Shown here piece after piece: positions 1-6,797 of a stretch of 12,069 nucleotides of DNA (positions are counted from its first letter, which is position 1; every line of letters begins with the position of its first letter). The notes beneath the pieces are model-generated. The model saw nothing but the letters and a program-made list of their open reading frames with translations, did not search any database and was not told the origin of the DNA. Origin of the DNA: Thermoleophilia bacterium (GTDB lineage Bacteria > Actinomycetota > Thermoleophilia > Gaiellales > Gaiellaceae); the NCBI GenBank assembly GCA_029858755.1, contig JAOUEK010000018.1:1-12069 (forward strand), given 5' to 3'. Made by a program: the position numbers and the translations under genes.

Positions 1-249
1 GCCGAACTTCGTGGCCAGCACGACGCGGTCGCGGCGCCCTTCGAGGATCTCGCCGAGCAGCCGCTCGCTGCCGCCGCGCCCACCGTAGATGTCGGCCGTA
101 TCGAAGAACGTGACGCCGCAGTCCAGGGCGGCGTCGACGACCGCACGCGTCGCCCCGAGGTCGAGGCGACCGCCGAAGTTGTTGCAGCCGAGCCCGACGC
201 GCGAGACGTGGAGCGGGCCGAGCGGGCTCGTCGCCACCGGCTCCGTCAC
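1..249 (-). CDS. Aldo/keto reductase, N-terminal 83 residues (cut by window edge)
   Basis: The reading frame starts at a GTG (249-247) and stays open to base 1, so only the N-terminus is visible. It encodes the first strands of an aldo/keto reductase TIM barrel: an early VSRVGLGCNNFGGR segment (residues 15-28), then TFFDTADIYGG (47-57), which carries the catalytic Asp50 and Tyr55, and finally VVLATKFG (76-83), whose Lys81 is the third residue of the catalytic tetrad. Family members reduce aldehydes, ketones or sugars with NADPH in the cytosol. The substrate cannot be told from this part. The start overlaps the stop of the upstream MFS gene by four bases (GTGA), so it is probably translationally coupled and is the third gene of the MarR-MFS operon. 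The fold assignment is firm, the subfamily is not. Confidence 0.9.
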   Translation of the reverse strand, partial: MTEPVATSPLGPLHVSRVGLGCNNFGGRLDLGATRAVVDAALDCGVTFFDTADIYGGRGGSERLLGEILEGRRDRVVLATKFG

Positions 250-1493
250 GGCACCGGAGCCTCGGCTCGCAGGGGCGCCGTCACCCGCGTGCCGGCGGCG
301 ACGCCGGTGGCGACGAGCCCGACCGTGCCCGCTGTTGCAAAGGCGAGCGCGGTGCCGCCCACGTCGACGAGCCAGCCGGAGAGCAGGCTCCCGACCGGCG
401 CCAGCCCGGCGAACGCGAACAGGTAGAGCGCGATCAGCCGACCGCGGAGCTCCCCCGGGGCGGCGAGCTGGACAATCGCGTTCGCGCTTGCCGTGAAGAG
501 CGTGAACGCGAAGCCGATGCCGAACAGCACGCCGCCCGCGAGCGCCACCTGGTGTACCGGAGCGAGGATGAGCATCCCGACCGCGAACCCACCCGCGCCG
601 CCCAGGAAGGCGCGCCAGCTCGCCCGCCCGAGCACGGCGGTCGCGAGCGCCCCACTGACCGCTCCAGCGCCGAACGCGCCGGAGAGCAGCCCGAGCGTGC
701 CGGGCCCGGCGCGCAGCGTGTCCGCAGCGAGCAGGGGGATCACGATGTGGAAGTTGAAGCCGATCACGCTCGTGACGACGACCACGCCGAGCGCCGTGCG
801 CAGGTCGGGCGTGCGGAGCGCGTACGCGACGCTCTCGCGGATGCCGGCGCCGAAGGCCGTGTGCCTCTGCTCCACGTGCAGCAGGTCGCCGCGCCGCATG
901 AGCGCGAGCGCGGCCAGGACGGCGAGGAAGCTGACCGCGTTGACCACGAAGCAGGCGCCGACCCCGAGCGCCGCGATCGTGACGCCGGCGAGCGCCGGGC
1001 CGACGACGCGTGCGGCGTTGAAGAGGCCGGAGTTGAGCGCGACGGCGTTCGCGAGCGAGGCCGGGCCGACCATGCGGTAGACGAGGGCCTGGCGCGCGGG
1101 CGCATCGAACACGAGCGCGACGCCACCGAGCGCTGCGAGGACGTACACGAGCGGCAGGGACGAGGTCCCCGAGAGCACCACGCCCGCCAGCGCCGCCGAA
1201 ACGGCCATCGCCGCGGCCTGCGTCACTGCCACGAGCTTCCACGCGTCGACGCGGTCGACCACGGCACCGGCGACGAGCGCGAGCAGCGTGAAGGGGAGGA
1301 AGCGGCAGAACGCCATCCCGGCCACGGCCAGGGGATCCCCCCCGGAGAGCGTGATCGCCAGCCAGGCGAGCGCGACGTTCTGCATCCACGTGCCGGCAAG
1401 CGAGACGATCTGCCCGACGAAGAACAGCCGGTAGTTGCGGCGGCGCAGGCTCCGGAGCACACGGCGGCGCGCGACCCGCGCCGAGCGTCTCAC
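246..1493 (-). CDS. MFS transporter, EntS/MFS_3-like exporter
   Basis: This 415-residue protein has the length and hydrophobic pattern of a 12-helix major facilitator in the inner membrane. The basic N-terminus followed by RNYRLFFVGQIVSLAGTWMQ (residues 19-38) is typical of the MFS_3 group that includes the enterobactin exporter EntS and many drug exporters. The loop after helix 2 carries a shortened motif A around VVDRVDAWK (78-86). It starts with GTG at 1493-1491, overlapping the TGA of the MarR gene, and its own TGA overlaps the GTG of the aldo/keto reductase. This context suggests a small-molecule efflux pump controlled by the MarR protein. The substrate is unknown. Family level is secure; export direction is inferred from relatives. 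Confidence 0.9.
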   Translation of the reverse strand: MRRSARVARRRVLRSLRRRNYRLFFVGQIVSLAGTWMQNVALAWLAITLSGGDPLAVAGMAFCRFLPFTLLALVAGAVVDRVDAWKLVAVTQAAAMAVSAALAGVVLSGTSSLPLVYVLAALGGVALVFDAPARQALVYRMVGPASLANAVALNSGLFNAARVVGPALAGVTIAALGVGACFVVNAVSFLAVLAALALMRRGDLLHVEQRHTAFGAGIRESVAYALRTPDLRTALGVVVVTSVIGFNFHIVIPLLAADTLRAGPGTLGLLSGAFGAGAVSGALATAVLGRASWRAFLGGAGGFAVGMLILAPVHQVALAGGVLFGIGFAFTLFTASANAIVQLAAPGELRGRLIALYLFAFAGLAPVGSLLSGWLVDVGGTALAFATAGTVGLVATGVAAGTRVTAPLRAEAPVP

Positions 1494-1930
1494 GCGGCCC
1501 CGTCGAGGAGCTTCGCGAGCGACGGCAGGGCCAGCTCCACGGACTGCAGCTCCTCCTCGTCGAGCCGCGCGAGCCGGGTCGAGAGCCAGCCGGTCCGCCG
1601 CGCCCGCAGCCGGCGGAGCAGCGCGTGCCCCTCCTCGGTGAGCCCGAGCCCGACGCGCCGGCGGTTCTCGGGCGAGCGACGTCGTTCCACGAGCCCGAGC
1701 CGCTCGAGCCGGTCGACGTGCCCGGTGGCTGCGGGCGCGCTGATGCGCTCCTCTTCGGCGAGCTCGCCGATGCTGAGCCCGTCCCGCTCCCGGATCACCC
1801 AGAGCAGCGTCGCCTGGCGCGTGGTGATCTCGAGCCCGGACGTCTCGCGCCGGAGCTCGCGCGCGAGGCGCAGCAGCACCGGGCGCAGCTCGCCGGCGAC
1901 CACGGCAGGAGAAAGCGTAACGTCGTTCAT
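1490..1930 (-). CDS. MarR-family transcriptional regulator
   Basis: The protein has 146 residues from the ATG at 1930-1928. It has the MarR layout: an N-terminal dimerisation helix (about 8-35), a winged helix-turn-helix (about 37-103) with LSIGELAEEERISAPAATGH (52-71) as the HTH, a wing with basic RRRSPENRRRVGLGLT (83-98), and a C-terminal helix pair (about 108-144). A TTG two codons upstream (1936-1934) is possible, but ATG is preferred: no Shine-Dalgarno is seen, and a TANNNT box 8 bases upstream fits a leaderless message starting at this ATG. As first gene of the operon with the MFS exporter and reductase, it is probably their local repressor, released by a small-molecule ligand. The ligand is not evident. 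Family call is firm. Confidence 0.92.
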   Translation of the reverse strand: MNDVTLSPAVVAGELRPVLLRLARELRRETSGLEITTRQATLLWVIRERDGLSIGELAEEERISAPAATGHVDRLERLGLVERRRSPENRRRVGLGLTEEGHALLRRLRARRTGWLSTRLARLDEEELQSVELALPSLAKLLDGAA

Positions 1931-1944
1931 TTTCAACGACAGTA
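1918..1944. promoter_or_regulatory. Inverted repeat over the MarR start: putative autoregulatory operator
   Basis: GTCGTT at 1922-1927 and AACGAC at 1935-1940 form a perfect inverted repeat with a 7-base spacer. The arms extend to ten bases (1918-1927 and 1935-1944) with eight of ten matching. The repeat covers the MarR start codon and the likely -10 box. Another AACGAC copy lies at 1950-1955. MarR proteins usually bind such imperfect palindromes in their own promoter. The repeat is directly visible; its role as an operator is inferred. Confidence 0.55.
1939..1944 (-). promoter_or_regulatory. Candidate -10 box for a leaderless MarR transcript
   Basis: On the minus strand TACTGT lies eight bases before the ATG at 1930. 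This spacing would put the transcription start at or next to the start codon, and no Shine-Dalgarno is present. No convincing -35 box is seen. Confidence 0.4.
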
Positions 1945-1979
1945 AGAGTAACGACGAGCGCGAGGCGCTCGCGCGGGGA

Positions 1980-2399
1980 TCAGGCGTCGGGCGGGCGCCG
2001 CTCGGGGAAGCGCGGCAGGCCGTCGTCGGGGATCGGCTCCCACGGTGCCGCGTAGTCGACGAACTGCCGGTAGCTGGGGCGCACGCCGGGGTCGCCGTCG
2101 ATCGTGCCCAGGCGGACGCTCAGCACGTCGTGGTCGTCGGGCTTGCGCGCGAAGAGCGCGGAGCCGCACGCCGAGCAGAACAGCTTCGAGAACCCGACCG
2201 GCGGGTCGTAGGAGCCGATCAGCTCCTCGCCGGCCACCACCCGCAGCGACCCGGGCGCGACGAAGGCCTGGGCCGAGCCCGATGTGCCGGTGCGACGCTG
2301 GCACCGGGTGCAGTGGCAGTAGCCGGCGACGCCGAGCGGCTCCGAGATCTCGAAGCGCACCCCGCCGCAGAGGCACCCGCCGCTGAGCAAGGACGACAT
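1980..2399 (-). CDS. GFA/CENP-V domain zinc protein
   Basis: This 139-residue protein is a single GFA (glutathione-dependent formaldehyde-activating, CENP-V-like) domain. Its cysteine ligands stand in the usual order: GCLCGGVRF (Cys9, Cys11), YCHCTRCQRRTG (Cys28, Cys30, Cys33) and FCSACGSALF (Cys75, Cys78), a set that binds structural and catalytic-type zinc in relatives. GFA proteins are often annotated as S-(hydroxymethyl)glutathione synthase, but most members have no proven reaction, and an actinobacterium would more likely use mycothiol than glutathione. The ATG at 2399 lies only 60 bases from the divergent cysteine-dioxygenase-like gene. The MarR operon begins 49 bases downstream in the same direction but seems to have its own promoter. 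The fold is certain, the function is not. Confidence 0.88.
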   Translation of the reverse strand: MSSLLSGGCLCGGVRFEISEPLGVAGYCHCTRCQRRTGTSGSAQAFVAPGSLRVVAGEELIGSYDPPVGFSKLFCSACGSALFARKPDDHDVLSVRLGTIDGDPGVRPSYRQFVDYAAPWEPIPDDGLPRFPERRPPDA

Positions 2400-2406
2400 G
2401 GGCTGG

Positions 2407-2412
2407 ACTCTA
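2407..2412 (-). promoter_or_regulatory. Candidate -10 box for the GFA gene
   Basis: TAGAGT on the minus strand sits seven bases before the ATG at 2399, with no Shine-Dalgarno between. This again fits a leaderless transcript. No clear -35 box is visible, so this is a weak call. Confidence 0.35.
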
Positions 2413-2459
2413 CGCTGGGCGCGGCCCGCTCGGCGGGGAGATCTGACAGCATCGATGCC

Positions 2460-2975
2460 GTGAGCGAGCGGTTCGAGGGCCTGGGCGCGGGCGACCGGCC
2501 GCTGACGCCCGAGCAGTGCGCGGAGCGTGCGCGCGCCGCCGCAGCGCTCGTCGACCTCGCCGCCCTCGACAGCTCCGGTGCCGGCGGCGCGACCCTGCTC
2601 TGGCGCACGGAGCACTCGGAGGCCTGGCTGAACACGTGGTGGCAGCCCCGCGACACCGGGTACCACGACCACGGGGGCTCCTGCGTCGGTGTGCACGTGC
2701 TCGCCGGGCGGGCGACGAACGAGCCGCTCGTGATCGGCGGCGGCCGGCGCGTGACCACGCACGAGGCCGGCTCGTCGTTCTCGTTCCCCGGAAGCGGGAT
2801 CCACCGCATGGATCACGACCCGGGTGCCGTCACCGTCCACGTGTACTCGCCGCCGATCCCGGAGATCGGTCACTACGACGTCGTCGGCGGGGAGCTGCGC
2901 CGGACCGCCGGCCCGCCGGACGAGCCCTCGGCACCGAGCGCCGGGCTGCTCGCCTCGCTCGGCGCGGACGGCTGA
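2460..2975 (+). CDS. Cysteine-dioxygenase-like cupin protein
   Basis: From the GTG at 2460 the protein has 171 residues, within the size range of bacterial type I cysteine dioxygenases (cupin fold, mononuclear Fe(II), oxidising a thiol to the sulfinate with O2). Visible marks are the aromatic-rich SEAWLNTWWQPRDTGYHDHGG (53-73), with iron ligands His69 and His71, the third ligand His115 in FPGSGIHRMDH (109-119), and the closing strand VTVHVYSPPIPEIGHYD (124-140), characteristic of the family. Cys75 lies close behind the HxH motif. The substrate may be cysteine, 3-mercaptopropionate or another small thiol; motifs alone do not decide. The start is the first codon that keeps the family-like N-terminus. 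An ATG at 2455 opens only a two-codon frame overlapping it. The gene diverges from the GFA gene across 60 bases, so the two may share control. Confidence 0.87.
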   Translation: MSERFEGLGAGDRPLTPEQCAERARAAAALVDLAALDSSGAGGATLLWRTEHSEAWLNTWWQPRDTGYHDHGGSCVGVHVLAGRATNEPLVIGGGRRVTTHEAGSSFSFPGSGIHRMDHDPGAVTVHVYSPPIPEIGHYDVVGGELRRTAGPPDEPSAPSAGLLASLGADG

Positions 2976-2997
2976 CGGGCCGTGACGAGCGAGCGCC

Positions 2998-3017
2998 GGC
3001 CGGGCTCCCACCCGGCC
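2998..3017. terminator. GC-rich hairpin between convergent genes
   Basis: GGCCGGG (2998-3004) and CCCGGCC (3011-3017) form a perfect 7-base stem with a 6-base loop. The hairpin lies in the 46-base gap between the stops of the cysteine-dioxygenase-like gene (plus) and the GTPase gene (minus), so it may end transcription from both sides. There is no T-tract, as is common in high-GC genomes. Confidence 0.5.
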
Positions 3018-3021
3018 CTGC

Positions 3022-3552
3022 TCACCCGAGCAGACGGGCCCCGAGCGCCAGGAACGCCTCCTCCACGCCGGATCCCGTCTTCGCGCTCGTCCTGCGCACG
3101 TCGGCACCCGCGCCGGCGAGGATCGCTCCGTCGCCCACCGCCCACGCGTCCGGCAGGTCGGTCTTGTTGAGCAGCACGAGGTGGGGGAGCGACCCGAGCT
3201 GCGCCTCCGTGGCGTCCCGCAGCTCCCGTGCAGCCTCGAGCGTCGTCGCGCGTGTCCCGTCGACGACGAGCAGGTAGCCAGCTGCCCCACGGAAGTACGC
3301 GAGCGAGAGAGGAGTGAGCTCGTCCGCCCCCTCGAGGTCCCAGAGCACGAGTCCCAGCTCGCGGCCGTCGACGGCGACGACCTTCTTGTCGACCTTGACG
3401 CCGATCGTGCTGTGGTAGCGCTCGGAGAAGACGCTCTCCACGAAGCGTCGCACGAGGCTCGTCTTCCCGACCCCGGGCGCACCGACCATGCACACCTTCT
3501 TCTCCAGCACGGGCGGTCGCGGCTCAGGCGCCGCCGCCGGGCGACCGATCAC
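3022..3552 (-). CDS. Ras/Rab-like small GTPase
   Basis: This 176-residue protein is a single small-GTPase domain. The G motifs are clear: P-loop GAPGVGKTS (24-32), switch I Thr49 in STIGVK, G3 WDLEGAD (71-77, Asp72 and Gly75), G4 NKTD (129-132) and G5 SAK (156-158). At the position of the Ras catalytic Gln61, directly after the G3 Gly, there is Ala76, so intrinsic hydrolysis is probably slow or depends on a partner. No C-terminal prenylation or membrane signal is seen. The GTG start at 3552 follows a GGAGG at short distance; a GTG at 3510 would remove only the Pro-rich N-terminal 14 residues. The gene overlaps the upstream roadblock-like gene by 29 bases and is the last of a three-gene operon. 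In bacteria such GTPases (compare MglA with MglB) pair with roadblock-type regulators, so the neighbour is its likely partner. Confidence 0.92.
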   Translation of the reverse strand: MIGRPAAAPEPRPPVLEKKVCMVGAPGVGKTSLVRRFVESVFSERYHSTIGVKVDKKVVAVDGRELGLVLWDLEGADELTPLSLAYFRGAAGYLLVVDGTRATTLEAARELRDATEAQLGSLPHLVLLNKTDLPDAWAVGDGAILAGAGADVRRTSAKTGSGVEEAFLALGARLLG

Positions 3553-4423
3553 CGACCTCCACCAGGAGACAGTCCTCCAGGGACGCCCCTGTATCCGCGA
3601 ACGCGGAGGCGTCTCCGTCGAAGGCCTGCAGCGCCTCGCGGTGGGTCAGGTGCACTCGTTCGAGCTGCTCCTCGAGCGTCGTCCGGACGATCGGCAGCGG
3701 CGTGCCGCGGATCACCGCCGCGATCACGGCCTCTGGCCCTCGCGCGATCCAGACGACGAGCTCGCCGACCTCGAACTCGTCCAGTGTCTCCCGCTCGCCG
3801 GCGCCGAACGAGTCGCGCACGAAGTCCTGGATCGCGGTCAGCATGCCCGCCACCAGGCTCGGGTCCTCAGTCGGCACGTCCGGGGCGGCGACGTGCTGGA
3901 GCACGAGCCCGGTGTCGGCGTGGATCAGGAACACCTGCTCGACCCGGTAGAGGAGGGTGTGTGCGAGGACGACCTCGGCGAACGAGCGACCGCTCCGCCA
4001 CGCCTCCCAGCGCCAGCGGATCGCCCTGATCGAGAAGGCGCGGGACAGGATGCGGTTGAGGCTCTGCACCAGGTCGCGCAGCGCGTGCGCCACGGCCTTG
4101 CGGATCGCCGGCCCGAGCACCGGGTAGAGCGCGTCGGCGACGAGGGCCGGGTCCTCCTGGATGGCGAGCCGCAGCGTCCTGGCGAAGATGGGTTGGAGTG
4201 CCCGTTGCAGCTCGTCGTCCTCGCGCGCGCGCAGCACGATCGCCTCGGCGAGCACCCCGCTGACGTCTCGCGCGTGGATCCTGGGGTCGTCGAGCCGGAG
4301 GCGGAGGGCGTCGACCTCGGCTTGCTCGGGGGTGACGAGCAGCCTCCTCAGGAGCGCGAGATCCTCGTCGGCGGCCCCACGGTGCGTCGTGGGTGGTGGC
4401 GAGGTTGGCGTCGTCTCGGTCAC
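3524..4423 (-). CDS. Roadblock/longin-like protein resembling OmpA-associated N-terminal domain
   Basis: The protein has 299 residues and starts with GTG at 4423. After a Pro/Thr-rich leader (1-15) comes a helical part (about 20-150) with VLGPAIRKAVAHALRDLVQS (102-121), then a segment (158-262) with YRVEQVFLIHADTGLVLQHV (159-178), DPSLVAGMLTAIQDFVRDSF (187-206) and ELVVWIARGPEAVIAAVIRG (221-240), which alternates strands and helices like a roadblock/longin fold. From memory, very similar segments form the N-terminal part of OmpA-family proteins of cyanobacteria and proteobacteria. Here no transmembrane helix or OmpA peptidoglycan-binding domain follows, so the protein appears soluble. It lies 25 bases behind the coiled-coil gene and overlaps the GTPase gene by 29 bases, which suggests it regulates or scaffolds that GTPase. 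Family likeness is fairly sure; the roadblock-like role is inferred. Confidence 0.78.
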   Translation of the reverse strand: MTETTPTSPPPTTHRGAADEDLALLRRLLVTPEQAEVDALRLRLDDPRIHARDVSGVLAEAIVLRAREDDELQRALQPIFARTLRLAIQEDPALVADALYPVLGPAIRKAVAHALRDLVQSLNRILSRAFSIRAIRWRWEAWRSGRSFAEVVLAHTLLYRVEQVFLIHADTGLVLQHVAAPDVPTEDPSLVAGMLTAIQDFVRDSFGAGERETLDEFEVGELVVWIARGPEAVIAAVIRGTPLPIVRTTLEEQLERVHLTHREALQAFDGDASAFADTGASLEDCLLVEVGDRSPGGGA

Positions 4424-4448
4424 GGTCGTGGCGCAGTGCCCGCGGAGG

Positions 4449-5084
4449 CTACGACCCGGCCTCGGGCGGAGTGTGCTCGCCCGTCAGCCTCGCGGCGGCG
4501 TCGACGAGGATGGCCGCCACCGTCGTCCTCTCGGCCATCCGAGAGCGGAGGTCGGCGGTCTCGTGCGCGACCGTCGCGGCGAGAGCGTCCCTCGTCTGCG
4601 CCAGTTCGTCGCGGAGCGCCTTGGACTGCTCCAGGAGCTTCCCGCGAAGCTCGCTCAGGCTCTCCGTGAGCGCGACGTTCAGCTTCTCGACGTGCTTCCC
4701 GAGCGCGTCGTCGATCTGCGCCGTCTTCCGTTCGAGGTTGCCGCCGACCGTCGACAGCTCCCCGGCGACGCCTTTCACCGCGGCGGCACGCTCCCGGCGC
4801 TCTGCCTTGAGATCGGCGGTCAAGGCCTGGAGCTCCTTCCTCACGTAGCCCTCGAGCGTGTCGAGGCGGCTCGTCGTCGACGACCGGAGGTCGGCCGCCT
4901 CCTGTGTCAGCCGCTGCTCCAGCGCTGCGAACCGTCGCTCGTAGCCCTCCATCTGGACTCCGAAGAGGATCTCGCGGATCTGATCGATGTTGCCGGCCGC
5001 CGCGGCGTCCCCGGGGTGATCCTCGTCCCCGGCCTCCGTCGCTCCTGCTCGACCTGCGTTGCGCTTGGTATCGGCGGTGCTCAT
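4449..5084 (-). CDS. Coiled-coil protein of the GTPase operon
   Basis: The ATG at 5084 opens a 211-residue, highly charged protein. The first 30 residues are low in order; IDQIREILFGVQMEGYERRF (33-52) is a short conserved-looking helix, followed by heptad-like helices rich in Leu, Glu, Arg and Lys up to about residue 185, with LLEQSKALRDELAQTRDALA (150-169) as a clear example. No signal peptide or membrane segment is seen. I know similar proteins beside OmpA-like and GTPase genes in other bacteria, but no defined function. A G-rich stretch (GGAGG and following G's) lies 13-22 bases before the start and is the best ribosome-site candidate. It is the first gene of the operon and diverges from the histidine kinase. 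A scaffold or elongated adaptor is likely; this is inference. Confidence 0.75.
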   Translation of the reverse strand: MSTADTKRNAGRAGATEAGDEDHPGDAAAAGNIDQIREILFGVQMEGYERRFAALEQRLTQEAADLRSSTTSRLDTLEGYVRKELQALTADLKAERRERAAAVKGVAGELSTVGGNLERKTAQIDDALGKHVEKLNVALTESLSELRGKLLEQSKALRDELAQTRDALAATVAHETADLRSRMAERTTVAAILVDAAARLTGEHTPPEAGS

Positions 5085-5151
5085 GGTTGAAACGGCACCC
5101 CCCCTCCTGTCCTGCTGTTGGGTGATGAACTCGCGTACAGTCAACCAGACT

Positions 5152-5170
5152 GCGGAACGAGCCGTTCCGC
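5152..5170. promoter_or_regulatory. Perfect 8+8 palindrome before the kinase gene
   Basis: GCGGAACG (5152-5159) and CGTTCCGC (5163-5170) are perfect inverted repeats separated by AGC. They lie in the 107-base gap between the divergent coiled-coil and kinase genes, 21 bases before the kinase GTG. A TANNNT box (TACAGT, 5136-5141) just upstream could be the kinase -10, which would place the palindrome in the early transcript. It may be an operator for the divergent pair or a leader hairpin. The palindrome is plain, the role open. Confidence 0.5.
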
Positions 5171-5191
5171 TGCGGTGGCCCTGCTGACGAC

Positions 5192-6637
5192 GTGGATCCC
5201 GCGCTCCTCGACGCCATTCCCCTTGCCGCATACGTGGCGCTCGACGACGAGCGGCGCTCCCTCCGCTACGTGAGCGCCGGGATCGAGGCGCTCGTCGGCG
5301 TCCCGGCGTCGGAGCTCGCCGCCGTCGAGGCGTGCCTCGATGCACTCGTCCACCCCGAGGACCGCGCACGAGTCCGCTCCGAGGTCGCCGGCGTGTGCAA
5401 TCCGGGAGACGCGCTTCGCAGCGAGTATCGCCTCCTCGGGCGCGACGGCCGAACGGTGTGGGTGCGCGATCAGGCCGTGGTGGGCGTGGACGATCGCGGC
5501 TCGCGCGTGCTCCGAGGCGTGCTGCTCGACGTCACCGACGAGCACCTGACGCAGCGGCAGCTCGACGGCAGCGACGCCCGTCTCCGCCTCCTCACCGGGC
5601 AGCTTCCCGCCGTCGTCTGGACGTCGGATGCGCGGCTCGCGCTCACCTCGCTCGCGGGCCGCGGGCTCGCGGTCGTGGCCGCAGACGCGGCCGGCTTCCC
5701 GGGCCCCGCCGTCGTGCCGGAGCTCGAGCGGGCGCTGGCCGGCGAGTCCGTCTCGTTCCCGCTGAGCTTCGGCGGCCGGCAGTTCGAGGCCACCGCGCAA
5801 GCGCTTCTGGACGACAGGGGCGCGCCGGTCGGCGTGATCGGCGTCGCGCTCGACGTCACGGAGCGCCGCGCAGCCGAGGCCGCTCTGGTGGAGCGGGAAG
5901 CCCAGCTGCGCGAGGCGCAGCGCCTGGAGGCGCTCGGCCGTCTCGCGGGCGGGGTCGCGCACGACTTCAACAACCTGCTGACGACGATCTCCGGCAACGC
6001 CAAGCTGATGCTCGAGGAGATCCCGGCTGGCGACCCTCTGCGCGAGGAGGCCGAGAGCATCGTGCGCACGTCCTCGCGTGCGGAGGCGCTGGTCGACCAG
6101 CTGTTCGCGTTCGCCCGGAGCGGGGAGCTCGCCGTCGAGGAGGTCGACGTGAACAGCGTCGTGCACGATCTCGAGCCGCTCCTGCACCAGCTCGTCCCGA
6201 CGGGCACGACGCTCGTCGTCTCGCCCGACCCGACGATCGGCCCGGCCCTGGTCGACCCCGCACGTCTCGAGCAGGTCATCGTCAACCTCGTGGTCAACGC
6301 CCGCGACGCGATGCCGGACGGTGGGACGTTGCGCCTGGGGACGAGCGCAACCGTCGACTCGGTCGCGTCGCCCGGCGAGCCTGGGTGCCGAGAGGTCGTG
6401 GTCACGGTGAGCGACACGGGGATCGGCATGGATCCCGAGACGCGGGCGCGGATCTTCGAGCCGTTCTTCACCACGAAGGAGCCTGGGCGGGGAACGGGCC
6501 TCGGGCTGGCCACCGTCCATCGCATCGTGGAGCAGAGCGGAGGGAGGATCGTGGTCGAGAGCCAGCTCGGGCTGGGCACCACCTTCCGGGTCGTCCTCCC
6601 GGGCTCGCCGGCCGACCGCCCTGGGGCATCGTCCTGA
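5192..6637 (+). CDS. Soluble PAS-PAS sensor histidine kinase
   Basis: The 481-residue protein has no membrane segment, so it senses inside the cell. Domain order: a PAS/PAC unit (about 5-120, with FxxxHPEDR-type ALVHPEDRARV at 51-61), a second, weaker PAS (about 128-228), a HisKA helix pair with the phosphoacceptor His257 in GGVAHDFNNLL (253-263), and a HATPase domain with N-box NLVVNARDAM (365-374), G1 DTGIGM (408-413), F-box FEPFFTTKE (422-430) and G2 GRGTGLGL (432-439). The VAHDFNNLL form is typical of NtrB-like and PAS-linked kinases. It has no receiver of its own. It starts with GTG at 5192, diverges from the GTPase operon and is convergent to a LuxR-type response regulator, its likely partner. 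The signal is unknown. Confidence 0.93.
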   Translation: MDPALLDAIPLAAYVALDDERRSLRYVSAGIEALVGVPASELAAVEACLDALVHPEDRARVRSEVAGVCNPGDALRSEYRLLGRDGRTVWVRDQAVVGVDDRGSRVLRGVLLDVTDEHLTQRQLDGSDARLRLLTGQLPAVVWTSDARLALTSLAGRGLAVVAADAAGFPGPAVVPELERALAGESVSFPLSFGGRQFEATAQALLDDRGAPVGVIGVALDVTERRAAEAALVEREAQLREAQRLEALGRLAGGVAHDFNNLLTTISGNAKLMLEEIPAGDPLREEAESIVRTSSRAEALVDQLFAFARSGELAVEEVDVNSVVHDLEPLLHQLVPTGTTLVVSPDPTIGPALVDPARLEQVIVNLVVNARDAMPDGGTLRLGTSATVDSVASPGEPGCREVVVTVSDTGIGMDPETRARIFEPFFTTKEPGRGTGLGLATVHRIVEQSGGRIVVESQLGLGTTFRVVLPGSPADRPGASS

Positions 6638-6646
6638 GGGGTCGCT

Positions 6647-6667
6647 GCTAGAGGCTTGATGCGAAAT
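6647..6667 (+). repeat. Left terminal inverted repeat of the palindromic element
   Basis: This 21-base arm is the exact reverse complement of 6798-6818. It begins nine bases after the kinase stop codon. Confidence 0.97.
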
Positions 6668-6797
6668 TCCTGCGCGGTCGTGGCTGCCCCCTCAGGCACG
6701 GCGCCAGGCCGTCTCCGCGCCCTTGCCCAGGCGTCCAGCCTGCGCTGCGGACGCGGAGCCACCCTGGCTCGGCCTGAGACGGCCCCACGGAGCGCCC

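Noticed and set aside
552..2459. Long plus-strand open frame running into the cysteine-dioxygenase-like gene
   Set aside because: It is antisense to the MFS, MarR and GFA genes and highly charged and repetitive, as expected from a GC-rich shadow frame. Only the part from 2460 has family motifs.
5141..6520. 459-codon minus-strand open frame opposite the kinase gene
   Set aside because: It has the same charged, motif-free composition and is fully antisense to a clear histidine kinase.
6668..6797. Coding content inside the palindromic element
   Set aside because: The short frames there are imposed by the inverted structure and show no family likeness or ribosome site.
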